Below, one piece after another: positions 1 to 8,810 of a stretch of DNA of 64,000 nt; the first letter of the stretch is position 1; every line of letters starts with the position of its first letter. The DNA is from Mesorhizobium sp. GTDB lineage: Bacteria > Pseudomonadota > Alphaproteobacteria > Rhizobiales > Rhizobiaceae. The notes below the pieces were generated by a model. The model saw only the letters and a list, made by a program, of their open reading frames with translations. It had not been told where the DNA came from and did not search any database. A program made the position numbers and the translations under genes. The stretch lies in the NCBI GenBank assembly GCA_004020315.1, contig SAQG01000013.1:1-64000 (forward strand), given 5' to 3'.

Positions 1-37
1 ATCAAATTGGCGTCGATCCGCATCTGGCTGCGGGTTT

Positions 38-706
38 ATGAGTCCACGCCCTAGCTTGACCAAAGATAACGAACCCGCGAACAACGGCCTCTTTTTGGGG
101 GATGGATTTGCGCAATGGCTGATGGCAGTCACCGGCGTTATGGCCGCCCTGATTAGTGGTTGGGCCGTTTGGCTTTTGCGGGGGACTCTCGTAGCTACCA
201 ACAGGACTGCAGAGGCGGCCTCTGAAAATACGCGGGCCATGATTGCTGCCGAGCGCCCACATGTCCGGCTTTTCCGAACCATCAAGCAAGTTGATAAGAG
301 CGGCAAGGTCATTGCCGTTGACGGGGTGAACTTCAGAAACGTCGGACGTACACCAGCCTTGGTCAAAAGTCTCGCCATTGAATACGTACTGGCGAAAACT
401 CCACCCCTTCCATCTGAATGCAGAAGGAAAAGGTCCTTTCCCGATGACTCTGTCATGGCCCAACGCGACGAAGAGTGGCCAAGAAAGCATTATGTTCCTC
501 CCATGGATGGCGAGACAAAATTGAGCGAGCTTTTGCCCGGTCATGGAAAGGATGGCTTCCGGCTTTTCGTATACGGAGAGGTTGTCTATTCCGATGCTTT
601 TGGAGAAGAAAGAAAGACAGGCTTCTGTCGGGTTTTCACTGGAAGAGAATTCACCTACAATCAGAGTGATATAAACGAAAACAGACTTTTGAACTATGCC
701 ACGTGA
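38..706 (+). CDS. Membrane-anchored hypothetical protein
   Basis: This 222-residue protein has one clear hydrophobic segment near residues 27-48 (LMAVTGVMAALISGWAVWLL), which suggests one membrane anchor with the rest soluble. The remainder is mixed alpha/beta without a motif I recognise; such proteins are common and uncharacterised in Rhizobiales. Codon use is less GC-rich than in the genes that follow. It stands alone, about 150 bp before the cyclodeaminase gene on the same strand, and I see nothing linking the two functionally. Confidence 0.6.
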   Translation: MSPRPSLTKDNEPANNGLFLGDGFAQWLMAVTGVMAALISGWAVWLLRGTLVATNRTAEAASENTRAMIAAERPHVRLFRTIKQVDKSGKVIAVDGVNFRNVGRTPALVKSLAIEYVLAKTPPLPSECRRKRSFPDDSVMAQRDEEWPRKHYVPPMDGETKLSELLPGHGKDGFRLFVYGEVVYSDAFGEERKTGFCRVFTGREFTYNQSDINENRLLNYAT

Positions 707-860
707 GATCTAGTTCAAGCATGGACCAACAAACTTTCGTGTCGAATCGCGACCTGTTATGCGATGACTGAACCTTGCCATCGAACCACCTTTGACACTT
801 CGCGGTTTCGTTTCGCCTCTTCTGACCAGGAACCCCCTCTTCATCAGGACCAATCTGCGC

Positions 861-1862
861 ATGAAACCCATCTACATCGATTATCTCAACGCCCTCGACA
901 TCGAAGCGCTTGATATGACCGATGCCGAAATCATCGAAGCGGTCGAGGCCGGACTGGTAGCGCAGGGCAACGGCCAGACGGTGATCGAGCCGCGCGTCCA
1001 TCTCGAGCCCGACCCGTCCTTCAACGGCCATTTCAATGTCCTGCGCGGCTACGTCGCGCCGCTCGATGCGGCCGGCGTCAAGATCGTCGGCGACTATGTC
1101 GACAATTACCTGCACGGCCTGCCGTCAGAGTTCGGTATCCTCAACCTGTTCGATCCGCGTACCGGCACGCCGCGCGCCATACTCGACGCCACTGTGATCA
1201 CCGACATGCGCACTGGTGCGATCACCGCCATCGGGGCCAAACATCTTGCGAAAAAGACGTCGAATATCCTCGGCCATGTCGGCGCGCGCGGCACCGCCTA
1301 CTGGAACGTGCGCCTGCTCGACCATCTTTTCGACTTCGACGAGATCCGCGTGCATTCGCGCCGGCCCGAAAGCCGCGACGGCTTTGCCGCCAAGCTGTCC
1401 GCCGATCTCGGCAAGAAGGTTACGGCGGTCGCCGACTGGCGCGCTTGCGTCGAGGGCGCCGACATCGTCGTCGAGGCCTCGCGCCTGCCGGAACCGCAGC
1501 CGCTGCTGAAGACCGAATGGATAAAGCCCGGCGCGCTGGTGATGCCCTACGGCACGATGAGCGCGGTGGAGCTGTCGTTGACCGACATTATGGCCAAGAT
1601 CGTCGTCGACGACTGGGGCCAGTGCAAGGGCGGCAAATTCGGCTCGCTGCGCGCCCATGTCGAGACCGGACGCCTCAGCGAGCAGACCCTGCACGCCGAA
1701 CTTGGCCAGATCGCCGCCGGCCTCAAGCCGGGGCGCCAGAGCGACGACGAGACGATCCTGTTCTGGCATCGCGGCCTATCGCTCTCCGATATCGCACTGG
1801 GCAAGGCGATGCTGGCCAAGGCGCAGACGCAAGGCATCGGCCAGCGGCTGCGCTTCGCATGA
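861..1862 (+). CDS. Ornithine cyclodeaminase / mu-crystallin family protein
   Basis: The 333-residue protein has the layout of the ornithine cyclodeaminase/mu-crystallin family: an N-terminal substrate domain, then a Rossmann NAD(P) domain beginning around GHVGARGTAYW (residues ~137-147). Family members include ornithine cyclodeaminase, alanine dehydrogenase and delta1-pyrroline-2-carboxylate or ketimine reductases, and sequence alone does not separate these. I chose the ATG at 861 because MKPIYIDYLNALDI is a typical family start; the upstream in-frame extension is not conserved-looking. The stop overlaps the start of the next gene (ATGA), so the two are probably translated together and may act in one amino-acid pathway. 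Confidence 0.85.
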   Translation: MKPIYIDYLNALDIEALDMTDAEIIEAVEAGLVAQGNGQTVIEPRVHLEPDPSFNGHFNVLRGYVAPLDAAGVKIVGDYVDNYLHGLPSEFGILNLFDPRTGTPRAILDATVITDMRTGAITAIGAKHLAKKTSNILGHVGARGTAYWNVRLLDHLFDFDEIRVHSRRPESRDGFAAKLSADLGKKVTAVADWRACVEGADIVVEASRLPEPQPLLKTEWIKPGALVMPYGTMSAVELSLTDIMAKIVVDDWGQCKGGKFGSLRAHVETGRLSEQTLHAELGQIAAGLKPGRQSDDETILFWHRGLSLSDIALGKAMLAKAQTQGIGQRLRFA

Positions 1863-3340
1863 GCGCGCTCGTCCTCATCGGGGCCGACATCAGGGTCGAG
1901 GATGTCGCGGCGGTTGCCCGCGACGGACACAAGGTGGAAGTAGCCCCCGCGGTTATGGAGAGGCTGGACCGCGCGCGCAAAGTGCTCGACCGCGCCGCCG
2001 CTTCTGGCCAGCCGATTTATGGTCTCAACACCGGGCTCGGCGCCAATCTCGGCACGTCGGTCAGCGGCGACGCCAGCGCTTTCCAGCGCCAGCTATTGGA
2101 AGCGCGCAGCGGTGCGGTGGGAGAGGCGTTGCCGCAAGACATCGTGCGGGCGACGATGCTTGCCCGGGCGGCGATGTTTTCGGCCGGCGGTTCGGGCATT
2201 TCATCGGAGGTTTTCGTCGCACTCATCGACGCGCTCAATGCCGGCGTACATCCGGTGATGCCGTCGCTGGGCTCGATCGGCGACAGCGACCTGGTGCTGA
2301 TGGCAACGCTTGGCCTCATGCTGACCGGCGACGGCGAAACCGATTTTCAGGGCCGGCGCATGCCGGCGGCCAAAGCGCTGGCGATGGCCCGCCTCGCCCC
2401 GGTCAGCCTCGCCCCCAAGGACGGGCTGTCGCTGATAAGCGCCTCGGCGGTGTCCGCCGGCAGCGGCGCGCTGGCGGTGGTCGACGCACTGTCCGCCTTC
2501 ACACAACAACAGCAGGCGGGCGCGCTGACCATGGAAGGCATCGGCGCCAATCAGACGATCCTCGATCCGCGCCTGCAGGCGGCGCGACCTGCCGCCGGCC
2601 AGCAGCAGGCCGCGCAAGGCTTGCGCGATCTGCTGGCACGCGACAAGGCGCCGACGCCGACGACCTTGCAAGACCCGCTGTCGATCCGCTGCATGCCGTC
2701 GATCCATGGCGCGCTGCTGCAGGCAATCGATCGTGCCAGGCAAGCCGTCGAGATCGAGCTCAATGCCGCCGCCGACAACCCGCTGGTGCTGGGCGACGAC
2801 GCCATCGTGCTGTCGACCGGCAATTTCCACACGCCGTCGCTGTCGCTTGCCTTCGAGACGCTTGGCCTCGCCATAGCTCAATGTGCAGCTGCTTCTGCCG
2901 CTCGTTTCATCCAGCTCACCGGCTCGGGCCGCAACGGCCTGCCCAAATATCTGTCGCCGGTCGGCGGCGCATCGGCCGGCTTCGTGCCGCTGCAAAAGAC
3001 AGTGACCGCCACTCTCGCCGCCATCCGCCACAAGGCCAACCCGGTGATGCTCGATTTCCTGCCGGTTTCGGAAGGCGTCGAGGATCACGCGACGCAAGCA
3101 CCGCTGGCCGTTTCGAAATGCGCCGACATGATCGTGCTGTGGCAGCGGCTGATCGCCTTCGAGCTGATGGCGGCCGCACAGGCCGTCGACCTGCGCGACG
3201 GGCTGACGCTGGCGCCGGCCACTGCCGCGATTCATGCGGCGGTGCGCGCGCTCGGCGCGCCGCTCAAGGAAGACAGAGCGCTGGGTATCGACGCCGAGGC
3301 GCTTTACGCTGCGCTGGCTGCCGGAACATGGCGGCCGTAG
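1859..3340 (+). CDS. HutH/PAL-family ammonia-lyase-like protein lacking the ASG triad
   Basis: The 493-residue length and the segments YGLNTGLGANLG (~53-64) and SGRNGLPKYLSP place this in the histidine/aromatic amino acid ammonia-lyase family. Those enzymes need the electrophilic MIO group, made autocatalytically from an Ala-Ser-Gly triad in GSVGASGDL. Here the equivalent stretch reads PSLGSIGDSDLVL: the triad is replaced and one residue is missing. It may be a divergent lyase, an MIO-independent enzyme or a pseudoenzyme. It starts inside the stop of the cyclodeaminase gene. A long overlapping ORF in another frame is a high-GC shadow. Confidence 0.8.
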   Translation: MSALVLIGADIRVEDVAAVARDGHKVEVAPAVMERLDRARKVLDRAAASGQPIYGLNTGLGANLGTSVSGDASAFQRQLLEARSGAVGEALPQDIVRATMLARAAMFSAGGSGISSEVFVALIDALNAGVHPVMPSLGSIGDSDLVLMATLGLMLTGDGETDFQGRRMPAAKALAMARLAPVSLAPKDGLSLISASAVSAGSGALAVVDALSAFTQQQQAGALTMEGIGANQTILDPRLQAARPAAGQQQAAQGLRDLLARDKAPTPTTLQDPLSIRCMPSIHGALLQAIDRARQAVEIELNAAADNPLVLGDDAIVLSTGNFHTPSLSLAFETLGLAIAQCAAASAARFIQLTGSGRNGLPKYLSPVGGASAGFVPLQKTVTATLAAIRHKANPVMLDFLPVSEGVEDHATQAPLAVSKCADMIVLWQRLIAFELMAAAQAVDLRDGLTLAPATAAIHAAVRALGAPLKEDRALGIDAEALYAALAAGTWRP

Positions 3341-3396
3341 CGCCGGCCGTCGCATATGCCGGCTGACGATATTGTCGAGGTCCTAGCCGGCGCGTC

Positions 3397-4197
3397 TCAT
3401 CGGGCGTCGATCCTTTTCATGAACAGCCCGAGCTGGTCCGGATCCATATGCACGACATGCCTTTCTTCGGGATAGGCCAAGCTGTTCACGTCGGCGACAT
3501 ATTCGGAAAAGGCGGCAATGCGTTCGGCCTGCAGGCGGTCGTATTCGGCGGCGAAATTGCGATAGACTTTGGAATGGCGCGGCATGTGGCCGCGGTTCTG
3601 GCCGAGGATGTCGTCGGCGAACAGATACTGCGCGTCGCAGCCGGTGCCCGCCCCCATCGATAGCATGATCAGCGAAGTGCGTTCCGAGATTGCCTTGGCC
3701 ACCTCGACCGGCACCACTTCGATCTCGGCGCCGACAGCACCGGCGGCCTCCAGCTGTTTCACCGCCTCGAACACCTGCATGGCGGTATCTGCCGTCTTGC
3801 CGACCGCCTTGAAGCCGCCGGTCCAAGTAGCGCGTGACGGGATCAGGCCGACATGTCCGATCACCGGAATGGCATCGTCTGCCATTCGCTTGATGGTGGC
3901 GTAGCCGGCACTGCAATAGACGGCGTCGGCGCTGGCCTTGTAGAGCCGGAAGGCCCAGCGCAGGAAATCGTCGGCGGTGCCGATCTCGTAGAAATTGTCG
4001 CCCGGCATGGTGAACAGGCTGGGTGCGGCATCGCGGTATTGCGGATTGAGCACCAATTCCGGCGGCACCGAGACGATATCGACGCCGGCTCTCTCGGCAG
4101 CCTCGGCCTCGTCCATCGTCAGCACCCGCAGCATGGTCAATTGCCGCTTGCCCTTCATGGCGCGCAGGTCTGCCACCGTCGGTCTTTTCCGGCTCAT
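3397..4197 (-). CDS. PanB-like ketopantoate hydroxymethyltransferase homolog
   Basis: The 266-residue protein aligns with 3-methyl-2-oxobutanoate hydroxymethyltransferase (PanB): GHVGLIPS, GGFKAVGK, EVVPVEVAKAI and MGAGTGCDAQ match PanB blocks, and the catalytic-region Glu is kept. PanB transfers a one-carbon unit from 5,10-methylene-THF to a 2-keto acid. However, the two N-terminal aspartates that bind Mg2+ in PanB (VGDS and the later LAD region) have no obvious counterpart (VSVPPELV and VYCSAGYA here), so the substrate is probably not ketopantoate. ATG 4197 is preceded by GGGGA; an ATG 24 nt upstream lacks a ribosome site. It is the last gene of the long leftward run. Confidence 0.75.
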   Translation of the reverse strand: MSRKRPTVADLRAMKGKRQLTMLRVLTMDEAEAAERAGVDIVSVPPELVLNPQYRDAAPSLFTMPGDNFYEIGTADDFLRWAFRLYKASADAVYCSAGYATIKRMADDAIPVIGHVGLIPSRATWTGGFKAVGKTADTAMQVFEAVKQLEAAGAVGAEIEVVPVEVAKAISERTSLIMLSMGAGTGCDAQYLFADDILGQNRGHMPRHSKVYRNFAAEYDRLQAERIAAFSEYVADVNSLAYPEERHVVHMDPDQLGLFMKRIDAR

Positions 4198-4234
4198 CGA
4201 TTCTGGTCCCCTTTGTTGCATTACGGAAGGCTGG

Positions 4235-4549
4235 TCAGCCGATCTGGATCATCACCTTGCCAGCTTCGACCTTGACCGGATAGGTCTGCAGATTGACGCA
4301 GACGGGCGCGCCCTTGGCCTGGCCGGTCTTATAGTTAAAGCGGCCATTATGCTTGGGGCATTCGATGATGTCGTCCATGACCAGCCCGTCAGCCAGATGC
4401 GCCTTCTCATGCGTGCAAAACCCGTCTGTGGCGAAGAATTCGTCATCAGGGGAACGATAGATCGCGAAGGTGCGGCCGCCATGGTCGAAGCGGATGACAT
4501 CCTCTTCTTCGACGTCGTCCACGGCGCACGCTTCGACCCAATCGGCCAT
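4235..4549 (-). CDS. mocE: Rieske [2Fe-2S] ferredoxin, MocE-like
   Basis: The 104-residue protein is a small Rieske ferredoxin. It has the two cluster-binding motifs Cys45-Thr-His47 (CTHEKAHL) and Cys64-Pro-Lys-His67 (CPKHNGRF). It should pass electrons to an oxygenase. MocE is such a protein in the rhizobial rhizopine catabolism cluster, where it works with the MocD hydroxylase and the reductase MocF; here a MocD-like gene lies immediately upstream (44 bp), but no reductase gene is visible. A good AGGAGA ribosome site precedes the ATG. The moc label is an inference from gene content. Confidence 0.8.
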   Translation of the reverse strand: MADWVEACAVDDVEEEDVIRFDHGGRTFAIYRSPDDEFFATDGFCTHEKAHLADGLVMDDIIECPKHNGRFNYKTGQAKGAPVCVNLQTYPVKVEAGKVMIQIG

Positions 4550-4593
4550 CTCTACTTCTCCTGAAATTTCTGCAATGCGGCGGTGCGCAGTGC

Positions 4594-5682
4594 CTATTCC
4601 GCGGCCGCCGACATGTTCACCTCGTGGAACTCGCCACGATAGGGCCGCGCTGTCGGCGGCAGTTCGCGCTTGAGGAAATAGTCCTCATATTTGAGCTGCC
4701 TGAGCAGGACCGGCCAGACCTCGCGATAAGCATGCCATATTGACGGGTTCGGCTCCGGCAAATCGTGCTTGATCAGCTCGTGCAGCCTGGGCAGCGCGTG
4801 ATAGGGCACCATCGGGAACATGTGATGCTCGACGTGGTAGTTCATGTTCCAGTAGATGAAGCGGCTGATCGGATTCATGTATACCGTGCGGGTGTTGAGG
4901 CGGTGGTCGACCACATTGTCGGCGAGACCGATATGCTGCAGCAGGCCGGTCATTACCATATGCCAGGTGCCGTAGAGGCGCGGCACGCCGATCAGCACCA
5001 GCGGCACCCACGACTGCATAGTGAGGGCGAGCGCAATCGTGGCGATGTAGATCGCGATATGCCAGCGCGCGGCGATGACGGCCTTGTGCTGTTCCATCTC
5101 GGGAACGTAGCTTTTCTCGTCGGGCGTGAGCTTACCGAACGCCTGGCGTACCAGTGCCGGAAGCGAATAGCGAAAATCGAGGATGCCGGTGAAGGCGAGT
5201 GCAGTGCGCAGCAGGTCCGGCGGGCGCATCACGGCAATCTCTGCATCGCGCCCGACAATGATCGTATCCGTGTGGTGCCTGGCATGGCTCCAGCGCCAGG
5301 TCACCGGGTTACGCATCAGCATGAAGCTGGCAATCTGGTAGACGACATCGTTCATCCAGCGCGTCCGGAAAGCCGTGCCGTGGCCGCATTCGTGCCAGCG
5401 TGAGTCGCTGGCGGAGGCATAGAGCACGCCATAGGCGAAGAAGAACGGCACGCACCACCAGGTGCCCCAGAAGTAAACGCCGCCGGCGGCGGAGACCAGG
5501 ATGGCGCCCAGCCAGATGACTGTGTCGCGGATTGCCGGACTGTCGGAGCGTTGCATCAGCTCCTTCATCGTCTTGCGCGGCACATCGGTGTGGTACCACT
5601 CCGCCGAGGCGAGCCCGGTCTCAATCGCAATCCGCGTGCTTTCGCCGACCAGGCTGTAATCGCGCTTTACCTTGCCAGCCAT
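4594..5682 (-). CDS. mocD: Membrane di-iron fatty acid desaturase/hydroxylase, MocD-like
   Basis: The 362-residue integral membrane protein has the three histidine boxes of the fatty acid desaturase/alkane hydroxylase superfamily: HECGH (97-101), HARHH (133-137) and HVEHH (283-287). It has hydrophobic segments around 55-90 and 205-235. MocD of the rhizopine pathway belongs to this superfamily and is thought to take part in O-demethylation of 3-O-methyl-scyllo-inosamine with MocE and MocF. I start it at 5682 because a GGAGGT site lies just upstream; an ATG 81 codons earlier would read through the neighbouring gene and lacks family similarity. It pairs with the Rieske gene directly downstream. 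Confidence 0.78.
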   Translation of the reverse strand: MAGKVKRDYSLVGESTRIAIETGLASAEWYHTDVPRKTMKELMQRSDSPAIRDTVIWLGAILVSAAGGVYFWGTWWCVPFFFAYGVLYASASDSRWHECGHGTAFRTRWMNDVVYQIASFMLMRNPVTWRWSHARHHTDTIIVGRDAEIAVMRPPDLLRTALAFTGILDFRYSLPALVRQAFGKLTPDEKSYVPEMEQHKAVIAARWHIAIYIATIALALTMQSWVPLVLIGVPRLYGTWHMVMTGLLQHIGLADNVVDHRLNTRTVYMNPISRFIYWNMNYHVEHHMFPMVPYHALPRLHELIKHDLPEPNPSIWHAYREVWPVLLRQLKYEDYFLKRELPPTARPYRGEFHEVNMSAAAE

Positions 5683-5767
5683 TGTGACCTCCAATTGCCG
5701 ATCGGCCACAAGCCCTCCCAGCTCCGGCCGGAACCAGCCTTCCAAACCGACATTGCCTTCGCCACCG

Positions 5768-6949
5768 TCACGATCTGCCTCCGAGAACAGGAAAATGGCC
5801 CGACGGCCGCGGATAATCCTCTCGCGGCTGTCTGGCAATCGCCGCGATCCGGCTCTCTGCGTCGGCGATTTCGCCGGCGCCGTCGAGGACCCGAAACACT
5901 GCATCGTATGAACGGCTCTCGCCATGCTCCAGCCAAATCATTTCGCCGCGTTCGCGCGCGGCCAGATTGCCCAGCACGTGATGCGTCGACGGCTCAATCC
6001 CAAGCGCGTACTGCCCGGCCTGAAAATTCTGCCATTGATAGGCGCACGGCAATTGGTCCTTGCGCGTGACCACCTCGAAGCCGAGGCCGAGCTTGTCGTT
6101 GACCATCGCCACCGGCACTTGGCCGGCGCCGTCGGCGCCGAGTTCGTGCTGCCAGACCTGTTCCTGGAAAACCAGTTGCGGCGCCGGCACCGTGCGGTAG
6201 CCGACCTTCTGCGCCTCATAGCGCTCGCCGGCATGCCCAGCCCAGACGACGTCGCGGATCGGCGCAAGATAGCGCGAGCCCTCGTCGAGCACCGGATGGC
6301 TGACATTGATGTGGTAGAAATACATATGCGGCGTGCGGTTGAAGCCGTGATTGACGACACGATCCGAAATCCGGATTTCGTTGCCGCCGACATCGGCCTC
6401 GATCCGCCGCAGCAGATGCAGATCCTCGCCGAATACAGTCGATTGCTGGACGATGCCCTCGGCCCACAGCACGCAGCGGTCGCCGTCCCAGGCCTCGCCG
6501 TAGCCGGTCAGCCGCGCCGGAATGGTGCTGACGCGGCCATGCAGCGAATGGCGCACCGTCTTCTTCGGCGGGTAGTTGTAGGTGTCGGCGGGTACCTCGT
6601 TCATGAACAATATATGGTCGAGGCCGCAGGTCAGCAGCAGGCCTGAAAACGACCGCGCCCAGGCTAGCCCCTCCTCGCCTTCATACTCGTGCAGGCCGGG
6701 GTGGCGAAAACCGCTCGGCGAGTGCCAGCCGATCGCCTGGCCCTTGAAGTCGCAATCGGCGATATCGAGCGCCCGGTCGACCAGCGCGGTGAAGCGCAGG
6801 CCGGAGCCGGTGCGGAATTCGAGCATGCGGATGCCGCGCTCCACGCCGTCGCCAAGCGTCATCAGCCGCACGCCGGCGAATTGCGACAGCATGCCGGACC
6901 GCTCGGAGACCTGCCGGCGCGATAGCGTCTTGCCGTAAAGCTCTACCAT
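5768..6949 (-). CDS. DUF4432 family aldose-1-epimerase-like protein
   Basis: The 393-residue protein resembles the DUF4432 branch of the galactose mutarotase superfamily, which bind or epimerise sugars and often sit in carbohydrate catabolic operons. Segments such as LVDRALDIADCDFKG, GFRHPGLHEYEG and the HINVSHPVLDEG stretch fit that family. I see no signal peptide, so it should be cytoplasmic. It ends 86 bp before the MocD-like gene and begins 16 bp after the ABC ATPase gene on the same strand, so co-transcription is likely. The sugar or polyol substrate cannot be read from the sequence. Confidence 0.72.
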   Translation of the reverse strand: MVELYGKTLSRRQVSERSGMLSQFAGVRLMTLGDGVERGIRMLEFRTGSGLRFTALVDRALDIADCDFKGQAIGWHSPSGFRHPGLHEYEGEEGLAWARSFSGLLLTCGLDHILFMNEVPADTYNYPPKKTVRHSLHGRVSTIPARLTGYGEAWDGDRCVLWAEGIVQQSTVFGEDLHLLRRIEADVGGNEIRISDRVVNHGFNRTPHMYFYHINVSHPVLDEGSRYLAPIRDVVWAGHAGERYEAQKVGYRTVPAPQLVFQEQVWQHELGADGAGQVPVAMVNDKLGLGFEVVTRKDQLPCAYQWQNFQAGQYALGIEPSTHHVLGNLAARERGEMIWLEHGESRSYDAVFRVLDGAGEIADAESRIAAIARQPREDYPRPSGHFPVLGGRS

Positions 6950-6965
6950 GTGACGGCCAGTTCCT

Positions 6966-7742
6966 TCACTTTGCTCTCGTCTCCCTGAGCAGGGCCGACA
7001 TGTCGGCGCCGGTGATGATGCTCTCCACGGTCAACAGGTCGGTATCGGCGACCGTCTGCTCGGCGACGATTTCGCCATGGCGCATGACGATGATGCGGTC
7101 AGCGACCTGGAAGACGTGGTGGATGTTGTGGGTGATCAGCAGCACCGAATGGCCGGCGTCGCGCACCTCCTTGACGAAGCGCAGCACGCCGTGCGTTTCC
7201 TCGACGCCGAGATTGTTAGTCGGCTCGTCGAGGATGATGACCTTGGCGGCAAACTGCATGGCCCGCGAAATAGCGATCGACTGGCGCTCGCCGCCCGACA
7301 GCGTGCTGACCAGTGCATCAGCGTCGAGTTTCTTAGAGATGCCGACGCGCTTCAAAAGTGCCGAGGCGGCATCGCGTAAGTTGGCGAGATCGAGCGGCGC
7401 GAACACGCCCAGCCATTTCAGATTGACCGGCTCGCGGCCGAGGAAAAGGTTGCGCGCGATGCTGAGGTCCGGCGCCAGCGACGTGTCCTGGTGAATGGTC
7501 TCGATGCCGAGATCCATCGCATCGCGCGTCGAGCGGATCGAGACTTTCTGGCCGCGCACGTAGATCTCGCCGCGGTCGACGGGAAAGACGCCGGAGATCG
7601 CCTTGATCAGCGTCGATTTGCCGGCGCCATTGTCACCGAGCAAGGCCACGACTTCGCCCTCGTTGAGCGTGAAGGAGGCGCTCTTCAGCGCGCGCACGCT
7701 GCCGAAGGACTTTTGCAGATTGTGCAGCCGAAGCACTTCCAT
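6966..7742 (-). CDS. CUT2-type sugar ABC transporter, ATP-binding subunit
   Basis: This 258-residue ATPase has a Walker A motif GDNGAGKST, signature LSGGERQ and Walker B IILDEPTNN. It is a single ATPase domain, half the size of RbsA, as seen in the FrcA/MocB-type rhizobial sugar importers. Its gene ends 16 bp before the DUF4432 gene and starts 2 bp after the permease gene stop, so ATPase, permease (7745-8764) and binding protein (8811-9752) form one importer. It energises uptake of a monosaccharide or inositol-like compound. Confidence 0.9.
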   Translation of the reverse strand: MEVLRLHNLQKSFGSVRALKSASFTLNEGEVVALLGDNGAGKSTLIKAISGVFPVDRGEIYVRGQKVSIRSTRDAMDLGIETIHQDTSLAPDLSIARNLFLGREPVNLKWLGVFAPLDLANLRDAASALLKRVGISKKLDADALVSTLSGGERQSIAISRAMQFAAKVIILDEPTNNLGVEETHGVLRFVKEVRDAGHSVLLITHNIHHVFQVADRIIVMRHGEIVAEQTVADTDLLTVESIITGADMSALLRETRAK

Positions 7743-7744
7743 GG

Positions 7745-8764
7745 TCAGCTCCTGGCGGCGTTCTTCTGCAGCAAAGCGTGCAGGATGAGCATGGCAAGGA
7801 TGATGACGCCGACGAAGATGTTGTAGGCGAGGCCCGGTACGCCGATCAGCACGATGCCGTTGCGAATGCTGCGCAGCATCAGCGCGCCGACGATGGTGCC
7901 CAGGATCGTGCCGCGCCCCCCGGTCAGCGCGGTGCCGCCGACCACCACCATGGCGATCACTTCGAGTTCGTAGCCGGTGCCGGCGACCGGCGAGGCGGCG
8001 GAGATGCGGAAGGCGCTGATCATGCCGGCCAGACCCGCCAGCATCGAGGTCAGGATGAACAGCCAGATCTTGACCGCATCAGCCGGCACCCCGCGCGCCA
8101 CGGCAGCGTTACGGTTCGAGCCGATAGCGCTGATCCAGTTGCCGAGCTTGGCGTAGCGCAGCACATAGATCGCCAGCAGCGACAGGCCGATGAACCACCA
8201 CAAGGACGTATAGAAACGGAACGTTCCGATATTGAAGCTGCCGGCCAGCAGGGTTACGAAGAAGCCAGGCTGGTCCCAGGATTTCAGCGGAAAGCCTTGC
8301 GTGATGTAAAGCGCTGCGCCGCGCACCACGAGCAGCATGGAGAGTGTGACCAGGAAGGAGGAGATGCCGATCTTGGTGACGATCAGCCCGTTGATCGCGC
8401 CGATCGCTATGCAGAGCACTAGGCCGGCAAGCAGCGCGATGCCGATGTCAAACCCGCCGTTCTGGACCAGCAGCATGACGACGACCGGTGCCAGCCCGAA
8501 CACGGCGCCGACCGAAAGGTCAAACTCACCCGCAGTCAGCAGCAGCGTCATGCCGAGCGCGATGATGCCGAGCTCGGGCAGGAAAGCCATCATGTTGGAG
8601 ATGTTGAGCGGCGACAGGAAATTCGCATCGGCGATCGCAAACACCGCAAGCAGGACGATCAGGATGACGAGCGAAGAGAACTGAGGCGAGCGGATCAGGC
8701 TCGACCTTCGTCTCACAACAGGCATTTCCTCTTCTGCGGCAATTGTCATGACAGCTTGGACCAT
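7745..8764 (-). CDS. CUT2-type sugar ABC transporter permease
   Basis: The 339-residue hydrophobic protein belongs to the RbsC/branched permease family. It has the usual series of membrane helices and the segments GMTLLLTAGEFDLSVGA and VVGGTALTGGRGTILGT, which are typical of RbsC-like permeases. ATG 8764 or the ATG five codons later may be the true start. It lies between the ATPase gene (2 bp away) and the binding protein gene (46 bp), as expected for one import system. Confidence 0.9.
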   Translation of the reverse strand: MVQAVMTIAAEEEMPVVRRRSSLIRSPQFSSLVILIVLLAVFAIADANFLSPLNISNMMAFLPELGIIALGMTLLLTAGEFDLSVGAVFGLAPVVVMLLVQNGGFDIGIALLAGLVLCIAIGAINGLIVTKIGISSFLVTLSMLLVVRGAALYITQGFPLKSWDQPGFFVTLLAGSFNIGTFRFYTSLWWFIGLSLLAIYVLRYAKLGNWISAIGSNRNAAVARGVPADAVKIWLFILTSMLAGLAGMISAFRISAASPVAGTGYELEVIAMVVVGGTALTGGRGTILGTIVGALMLRSIRNGIVLIGVPGLAYNIFVGVIILAMLILHALLQKNAARS

Positions 8765-8810
8765 ATCTCAGGGTGACGCCCGCCGCCTGCGCGGCCGGCG
8801 TCAATTTCCA

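Noticed and set aside
2201..3355. A 384-codon minus-strand frame opposite the lyase gene.
   Set aside because: Antisense shadow with Arg/Gln/Gly-rich composition and no motif.
1657..3366. A 569-codon open frame overlapping the ammonia-lyase-like gene on the same strand.
   Set aside because: It is Arg/Ala-rich, a typical +1 shadow of a high-GC gene, and the lyase frame gives clear family motifs.
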